A DNA stretch of 64,000 bases from a bacterium (GTDB lineage: Bacteria; Patescibacteria; Microgenomatia; Levybacterales; UBA12049). A program made the position numbers and the translations under genes. The notes below the pieces were generated by a model. That model did no database searches, was not told where the DNA came from, and was given only the letters and a program-made list of their open reading frames with translations. Position 1 is the first letter of the stretch, and each line of letters begins with the position of its first letter. Positions 59,683 through 64,000 of the stretch are shown here, one piece after another. Location: assembly GCA_021777565.1 (NCBI GenBank), contig JAJYDJ010000004.1, forward strand, positions 1 through 64,000, in the 5' to 3' direction.

Positions 59683-60672
59683 ATGCAACAAATAATTATT
59701 GATGCACATACTCATGCTGCGGGTGTCGACTTTTACAATCTTTTTATCCCCCGCAAGCCACTTGTACAAAGTACCAGAGACTTAATTTTAAAGATGGACT
59801 TATATGGCATAGACTACTCAATAGTTATGCCTATGCCATTTGCAATGTATTATGATCCTAGGAAAGTTAGTCAGGGAGAGTGGGCTCTCAGTGGTCTAGA
59901 AGAATTTCCTTATCAAGTATTGAATACCACATTACTTTATGAGTCTCAGGAATATTCCGATCGGCTATTTCCCTTTATGGCAATAGATCCTCGTACAAAA
60001 GTCGAGGAGCAAATACAATTTCTTACACAACAAGTCGAGAGAAAAAAGATCTATGGTCTTAAGTTACATACATTAGCAACTAATTCTTCTGCAACTGTGT
60101 TGAGTGATAGTTTATTTGCTAAATTCATGAAAAAATATAACTTACCGATTATTATACATGCGGGAAGAGATACAACAACATCGCCTATTCATGTCTTGAA
60201 CTTTGCAAAACAAAACCCAGAAATTCGAGTATGTATCGCACATCTTGCAGGTTTTGACAATTCTGTACTTAAGCAGTCACTTGAGATTAAAAATGTTTTC
60301 TTTGATACTTCACCTTTTTTATCTCATTGTAAATTTGCTGTAGATGATATATCGTCCTATGTCTCATCGGATCGATTTAATACGAACTATGATGATCCTG
60401 TAAATGCACTTCTAGAACTTTCTACCTATCTTAAATCGAAACTTCTATGGGGATCAGATGAGCCATGGACAAGTGTAAGCAATCCAAAAGGGGCAGCATT
60501 ATCTTCATTTTCATATAAAGATGAATGTAGTATTCTAAATCAACTAAACTCTATGAACCATGAAAACACAGTGAATGAAATTGCATATACTAATTCACTT
60601 AGATTTCTTTATGGTGATGCTTCCCTTAGGCTTACTAAAAAAGCTAATAAGCATCATAAGAATGATCACTGA
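59683..60672 (+). CDS. amidohydrolase-family (Amidohydro_2) enzyme
   Basis: Metal-dependent TIM-barrel hydrolase of the COG2159 type (decarboxylase/hydrolase family): HxH in IIDAHTHAAG, GLKLHT with Lys, IIIHAGRD, VCIAHLAGF and the final Asp in LWGSDEPW. 329 residues with a basic C-terminal tail (KKANKHHKNDH). Nine bases after the fusion gene, so probably in the same operon. Substrate unknown; decarboxylation or hydrolysis of the pathway product is plausible. Confidence 0.85.
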   Translation: MQQIIIDAHTHAAGVDFYNLFIPRKPLVQSTRDLILKMDLYGIDYSIVMPMPFAMYYDPRKVSQGEWALSGLEEFPYQVLNTTLLYESQEYSDRLFPFMAIDPRTKVEEQIQFLTQQVERKKIYGLKLHTLATNSSATVLSDSLFAKFMKKYNLPIIIHAGRDTTTSPIHVLNFAKQNPEIRVCIAHLAGFDNSVLKQSLEIKNVFFDTSPFLSHCKFAVDDISSYVSSDRFNTNYDDPVNALLELSTYLKSKLLWGSDEPWTSVSNPKGAALSSFSYKDECSILNQLNSMNHENTVNEIAYTNSLRFLYGDASLRLTKKANKHHKNDH

Positions 60673-60757
60673 ATCTCCCTCAAACTTTGCTGCACTCAAT
60701 TCTGGGGCATCTGTACTAAAAAGATTCTTTCTGTCATAGAAATGGTATACTCACTGT

Positions 60758-61294
60758 ATGCAAACACTTCAGAGATATCGGATACAGATCACTGGTCCTT
60801 CAGGAAGTGGGAAGTCATATTTTGCTAAACAGCTAGAAAAAATGGGGTATCCTGCTATTGATGCAGATAATGTTAACAAATTGGGGATGTGGGTAAACAG
60901 TCAAGGCGAAATAGTAGAATACAATCACGATGGTGACCTACAGTGGTTGCAAGAACATAAGTGGGTGTGGGATATAAAATTTCTTCTTGAATATCTACAT
61001 ACAAAACAAAAAGTTATTTTATTTGGCGGTGCATCAAATGAACATGAAACAGCAAATGAGTTTGATTATGTCTTCTATTTAAAACTGCTAAAGGATGAAA
61101 TTTTACAAAACCTCTTGAGAGAAGAAAGAACAAATCCATATGGTAAGACTGATATACAGCAAATATATGCTTCTTCAAAAATTGATCTATTTTATCAGAA
61201 CATTCCTCACGAATGGACTCGACTTGTGTCGCGTAATCCAAAAGATTTGATTTCTGAGATAGAAGAGTATTTACAAGCAAAAATTTTATTATGA
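60758..61294 (+). CDS. P-loop small-molecule kinase-like protein, 178 aa
   Basis: Nucleoside/shikimate-kinase-like P-loop NTPase with Walker A ITGPSGSGKSYFAKQL, DADNVN (base or Mg site), and RTNPYGKTD as a lid-like segment. Length is typical of small kinases; substrate not identifiable. It has its own TATACT (60746-60751) six bases before the ATG, so it is separately expressed from the synthetase operon. Confidence 0.75.
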   Translation: MQTLQRYRIQITGPSGSGKSYFAKQLEKMGYPAIDADNVNKLGMWVNSQGEIVEYNHDGDLQWLQEHKWVWDIKFLLEYLHTKQKVILFGGASNEHETANEFDYVFYLKLLKDEILQNLLREERTNPYGKTDIQQIYASSKIDLFYQNIPHEWTRLVSRNPKDLISEIEEYLQAKILL

Positions 61295-61323
61295 TCTTGT
61301 AAGGATCAGTTGTTTATTTTTAT

Positions 61324-61800
61324 ATGGATACAACATCAAACAAACCATATCGTCTTGGTGTAAACGCAATCGTTATTGACCAGGATAATAACTTTCTTTT
61401 GGTGCAAAAGAATGGGTATAAGGATAATGAGTGGAACTTCTTAGGTGGTGGCCGAGAGGAAGGAGAGACATTGGAGCAGAACTTGTTTAGAGAGTTGAAT
61501 GAAGAAATTGCTATAGAGGAATCAGATTTCGAAATGGTTGGCGTAAGCTCGCATAAAATTGAATATGATTTTCCAGCAGATACTGTTTTAAAAATTCATG
61601 GTGGAAAATATCGTGGGCAATCGTATGACCAGGTTATTCTCAGGTTTATTGGAGACAAGGCCAAGCTTGTTTTCTCTACAGGAGAATTTAGGACCCATAA
61701 ATGGGTCAAGGCAGATGAATTAGAGAAGTGCTTGATCTTTCCAAACCAGTACAGCAATCACAAGAAGGCAATTGATGAACTTATGCCAGGAATCTTGTAA
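61324..61800 (+). CDS. Nudix hydrolase of the island cargo
   Basis: A 158-residue Nudix protein: WNFLGGGREEGETLEQNLFR, then ELNEEIAI (one Gly of the consensus replaced). The substrate is unknown; adenylylated intermediates are possible in a cluster of acyl-adenylate-forming enzymes. It follows the kinase by 29 bases. Confidence 0.82.
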   Translation: MDTTSNKPYRLGVNAIVIDQDNNFLLVQKNGYKDNEWNFLGGGREEGETLEQNLFRELNEEIAIEESDFEMVGVSSHKIEYDFPADTVLKIHGGKYRGQSYDQVILRFIGDKAKLVFSTGEFRTHKWVKADELEKCLIFPNQYSNHKKAIDELMPGIL

Positions 61801-61838
61801 AGATTTACTCATGAGTGGTATAGTCATAAATGAAATAA

Positions 61839-62567
61839 ATGAATGATCAAAGTTCAAGAATAGACAAACCGTACTGGATCAAAACATTACAGCAAGAACT
61901 AGTAGAGTTTAGCAGAATAAGAACTATTCTTCTCCACAAAAACCCTACTTACCCATTTTTATATCCTGCTATTGAGAATGCTGAATATGCAATGGCAAAC
62001 ATTCTTGCATATCTCGAAGGAGTGAATCCTCATCTTGTTCAGTTTGCAGATGATTACTTTGGTAACAGGAATATATCTATGCACAGAGAATTTCTCCGTG
62101 AGCTTCACACCAATATAGAAGATGGACTCAGTCAAATTGTAGAGCAAAAGCAATTTCCTTTGCTTATTACCAAAGAGGAACAGGCAAAGAGTATTGTCGA
62201 AAGTATTAAGCAAAAGCTTGGAGATACCACAATAATTAGAACAGAGCTGAAGAAGATTCTTAGGCTTGGTGGAATGTTTCCCACATTTAATGATTATCTC
62301 AATACTGTTATAGAAAATATTCCGCTTCCAGAAACATATAGGCATGAATGCAGAATGTATTTTGATGCGTTCAGTATCGTAAGAAACAAAATGTCTCATT
62401 CCGACATGACACTTTCAGAATCAGAAAAGGAAAAGCTCATTACTGCAAAGTTTGGGAAGATCATCGCTCCAGATGGAAAAGGCATGCAAATGACTTTTGA
62501 AGGGTACAAGCTACTTATTGGTGATGCTATACGCTTTTTTGACCAATTGAATTCACATATGATCTAG
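61839..62567 (+). CDS. HEPN-like hypothetical protein, 242 aa
   Basis: Helical protein not otherwise recognised. FSIVRNKMSHSDM near residue 185 contains Arg-x4-His, the RNase/HEPN motif RNxxxH. It lacks a clear partner nucleotidyltransferase next to it (one lies at 63310-63705 in opposite orientation, across the remnants). HEPN proteins are often toxins or RNA-binding effectors; assignment here rests on the single motif and helical character. Confidence 0.5.
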   Translation: MNDQSSRIDKPYWIKTLQQELVEFSRIRTILLHKNPTYPFLYPAIENAEYAMANILAYLEGVNPHLVQFADDYFGNRNISMHREFLRELHTNIEDGLSQIVEQKQFPLLITKEEQAKSIVESIKQKLGDTTIIRTELKKILRLGGMFPTFNDYLNTVIENIPLPETYRHECRMYFDAFSIVRNKMSHSDMTLSESEKEKLITAKFGKIIAPDGKGMQMTFEGYKLLIGDAIRFFDQLNSHMI

Positions 62568-62618
62568 ATAATCTTACAATATTGAGCTTTTAATGCTCTG
62601 AAAATAAATACATATAAG

Positions 62619-63043
62619 TTAGCTTGCGAAAACGAAATTAGAAGGCATACAGTATGTAGGGACATGGAAATGTTTATCGTTCGAGCCACAAAAAGTTCGA
62701 ATACTGTCTATGTCCGGCAGCATTCGTGGACTTTGTTCGTACAAAGACTCCAATTGGACTGTCCTATCAATCCCATCCACAGGTTCTAACTTATCGTTAA
62801 TTGCATTTGCCTCTTGGGCAGCGTCTTTTAGTGCTAAAAGTACTTCATCAAGGCGAATTGTTAAAATTTTGTCTTTTAAAATGAGGTTCGAACCAAGTTT
62901 TGCCAGAATATATCGCTTGTCTTCTACCTCTCCCTCGTTAAATCTCTTTAGAGCATCTCTTGCAAAGTCAAATGTCTCATCGGCTTTAGCCAGCCATTTA
63001 TTTACTCGTTCTCCTGTGTCATTAAGTAACTCCTCAAGTCTTT
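62619..63043 (-). pseudogene. decayed second serine recombinase, C-terminal remnant
   Basis: The minus-strand frame matches the C-terminal part of the intact recombinase at 44943-46718: RVNKWLAKADETFDFARDALKRF corresponds to RADEWLELCEQTFNFATYAH, YILAKLGSNLILKDKILTI to AILHALGSNLTLTDKILSI, and MLPDIDSIR to LLPDLDSNQ. N-terminal catalytic and DNA-binding parts are missing. It points to the degenerate tRNA end at 62695-62722, as the intact one points to tRNA-Gln. From about 63044 the sequence switches to hsdS. Confidence 0.8.
62695..62722 (+). repeat. degenerate tRNA-Gln 3' end (attachment-site remnant)
   Basis: GTTCGAAT and, ten bases on, GTCCGGCAGCA match the T-loop and acceptor-end sequence of tRNA-Gln (GTTCGAATCCAGGTCCGGCAGCA), with a five-base insertion and changes between. 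Marks the right junction of the element or the target of the older element. Confidence 0.65.
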
Positions 63044-63205
63044 GCAAAGGTAAAGATTCCTGTTCCTTCTTTAGAGGAACAAGCAGAAATCGTAAAAGAA
63101 ATTGATGCAAGAATCAAAAAGGCAGAACAACTTCAAAAAGTGGCCATAGAGGGGATAGAGCAAGCAAACAGACAAGTCGAGTCTATACTCTTAGCTACTA
63201 ACTGA
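63044..63205 (+). pseudogene. type I restriction S-subunit (hsdS) 3' remnant
   Basis: The plus-strand frame reads AKVKIPVPSLEEQAEIVKEI, then DARIKKAEQLQKVAIEGI and a stop at 63203-63205. This is the characteristic end of a specificity-subunit repeat (IPLPPLEEQ-type followed by a coiled coil). Only about 50 codons remain, and no hsdM or hsdR is in view. Confidence 0.7.
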
Positions 63206-63309
63206 ATATTCTTAAATTCTTAAAAGAAATGAGACCAATTTTCTTGCAGATGATATTCATCATAATGTTAGGATCGATCGATTTAAACGGCTTTATAGAG
63301 GCTCATAGC
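63206..63309. other. short intergenic stretch
   Basis: AT-rich, no gene, hairpin or promoter recognised between the hsdS remnant and the end of the nucleotidyltransferase gene. Confidence 0.4.
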
Positions 63310-63705
63310 CTATTCCTGTTGTTGGGCTAGATACTGATCTATCAACTCAATATCTCTTTTATCTTTCTCTCTATTCAGTTTTTCTTTGTAGTAACGTACT
63401 TCCTCTATTCGCACAAATGGGATACCTTCTCTTATTTCTGCTTCTTTAATCATCGTTGGTATATCCTTTCTTGTTACTGCAAACCACCAGTTAGATATTT
63501 TTACTCCACTAAATCGTATGAATCCTTCTTCATTTGGCGTATATTCCTGAATGAGCTTTCCCCAGAGTTTATTTGTAACGATAAGGTCGATATTAGGTAC
63601 TTCACGCAGGCCATACAACCCAAGAAGAGCACTGCCAAACACAGCGTACTCGCTGATTGGGAAGCTTTGTTCTTTAACAGAAGCAATCAGGGTTTGAATG
63701 GACAT
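63310..63705 (-). CDS. nucleotidyltransferase-fold protein, 131 aa
   Basis: Small Pol-beta-like nucleotidyltransferase with YAVFGSALLGLYGL then EVPNIDLIVTNKLW (GS...DxD-like, with N-I-D in place of D-x-D). C-terminus KRDIELIDQYL. Resembles small MNT-type proteins common in archaea and Patescibacteria, some of which are antitoxins. The ATG at 63705 has TATAAT seven bases upstream (plus-strand), favouring it over 63723. Confidence 0.7.
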   Translation of the reverse strand: MSIQTLIASVKEQSFPISEYAVFGSALLGLYGLREVPNIDLIVTNKLWGKLIQEYTPNEEGFIRFSGVKISNWWFAVTRKDIPTMIKEAEIREGIPFVRIEEVRYYKEKLNREKDKRDIELIDQYLAQQQE

Positions 63706-63764
63706 AAAACTGATTATAAGCAACTCTCTCTAGAGTTTCTACTAAGAGTTGCTATAATACACTC

Positions 63765-64000
63765 GTGACGAGAGTACAACTTACCAATAAGACATACATA
63801 TCAACAGCGACAGATGACGTTAAATTATTCTACCCAAGATCTCAAATGCAATCAGGTGAGCTCATATCAGGTTTTCAAGTAAATCGAAAACTAATTGATG
63901 GTCTCACAAAAGCTGAAGTTGTGTTTTTTTCAATGTTTTGGAAGCCAATCGGCGATTCTTTTCTATTTTTGTCTGTCTTAACCGCTTGTCTGGAATATTT
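63765..64000 (+). CDS. partial hypothetical protein with GTG start (right end missing)
   Basis: TATAAT (63753-63758) is followed by six bases and GTG, then an open frame to the window end: MTRVQLTNKTYISTATDD, then VKLFYPRSQMQSGELISGF and a hydrophobic part ending FLFLSVLTACLEYF. The hydrophobic tail suggests a membrane segment. Family not recognised. The promoter-start geometry identical to other genes here is the main evidence. Confidence 0.55.
   Translation, partial: MTRVQLTNKTYISTATDDVKLFYPRSQMQSGELISGFQVNRKLIDGLTKAEVVFFSMFWKPIGDSFLFLSVLTACLEY

Larger units (their letters stand above)
44985..62722. mobile_element. integrated element at tRNA-Gln, about 17.7 kb
   Basis: Bounded on the left by the 3' end of tRNA-Gln and on the right by a degenerate copy of the same 3' end (62695-62722). 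Contents in order: large serine recombinase; a replication-like module read leftward (46736-50653) with iteron-like repeats before it; a winged-helix protein; and a cargo of synthetase-like, reductase, glycosyltransferase and hydrolase genes (52199-62567) that is visibly AT-richer than the flanking core. No conjugation or capsid genes are seen, so it is an integrative, possibly plasmid-derived element mobilised by others, or a defective one. Confidence 0.75.

Noticed and set aside
62710..63105. Plus-strand frame, Ser-rich, opposite the recombinase remnant
   Set aside because: The minus strand matches the intact recombinase; the plus frame is its shadow.
61839..63705. HEPN and MNT genes as a toxin-antitoxin pair
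   Set aside because: They are on opposite strands, over 700 bases apart and separated by decayed recombinase and hsdS fragments.
1..64000. CRISPR arrays, rRNA genes, IS elements with terminal repeats
   Set aside because: None seen on reading both strands; repeats present are single palindromes or short iterons.

Overview
The window looks like a chromosome segment from a small, streamlined bacterium of the Candidate Phyla Radiation (Patescibacteria), perhaps a Microgenomates-like lineage. The signs are very short housekeeping proteins (a 96-residue ribosomal protein L19), TGA used as a normal stop (so not a Gracilibacteria-type code), tightly packed or overlapping genes, and small island proteins of types often seen in such genomes. 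This placement is inference; no rRNA is present. A striking feature is that at least fifteen genes carry a sigma70-like -10 hexamer ending five to seven (usually exactly six) bases before the start codon, which predicts leaderless mRNAs.

Region 1 (1-19.7 kb) is mostly core: CTP synthase (cut by the left edge), L19, a YraN-family protein, MltG, UvrB, LexA, a DedA membrane protein, RsmI, an enolase-like protein that has lost most enolase catalytic residues, PEP synthase, a flippase-like/DUF2079 fusion, an ATP-cone/Mrr-like nuclease, DinB, a Nudix hydrolase and TypA.

Region 2 (19.7-44.6 kb) is envelope and transport: a three-gene MacAB-like ABC exporter, tRNA-Lys, two glycosyltransferases, Fur, ADP-forming acyl-CoA synthetase, an IDI-like Nudix protein with a structured leader, a two-component system followed by a second MacAB-like exporter, a MarR-controlled EmrAB-like exporter with two membrane-fusion proteins, a compact flavin electron-transfer operon (FMN-binding protein, ApbE, and an RnfD/NqrB-like membrane domain fused to a ferredoxin-reductase domain), a magnesium-type P-ATPase and an M16 peptidase.

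Region 3 (44.6-62.7 kb) is an integrated element at the 3' end of tRNA-Gln(CTG). At its left end is a large serine recombinase, then an oppositely read replication-like module (helical protein, zinc-binding protein, D5-like ATPase, small proteins, iteron-like repeats). Its right part is an AT-richer cargo: a stand-alone AsnRS/AspRS-like catalytic core, a glycosyltransferase, a nucleotidyltransferase, a small repeat-bearing peptide, a GAD-less AspRS, a YdfG-like dehydrogenase, a fusion of a glutamyl-tRNA-reductase-like domain with another AspRS/AsnRS-like core, an amidohydrolase, a P-loop kinase, a Nudix hydrolase and a HEPN-like protein. All three synthetase cores keep the lysine and arginine that in AspRS bind the aspartate side chain. 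I propose an undescribed aspartate-activating and reducing pathway: adenylation (or aminoacyl-tRNA), thioester on the reductase cysteine, reduction to an aldehyde, then reduction by the dehydrogenase. No tetrapyrrole genes are nearby.

Region 4 (62.7-64 kb) is a graveyard of older insertions: a degenerate tRNA 3' end, a decayed second recombinase in the same orientation, the last codons of a type I restriction hsdS gene, then a nucleotidyltransferase and a gene running off the right edge.
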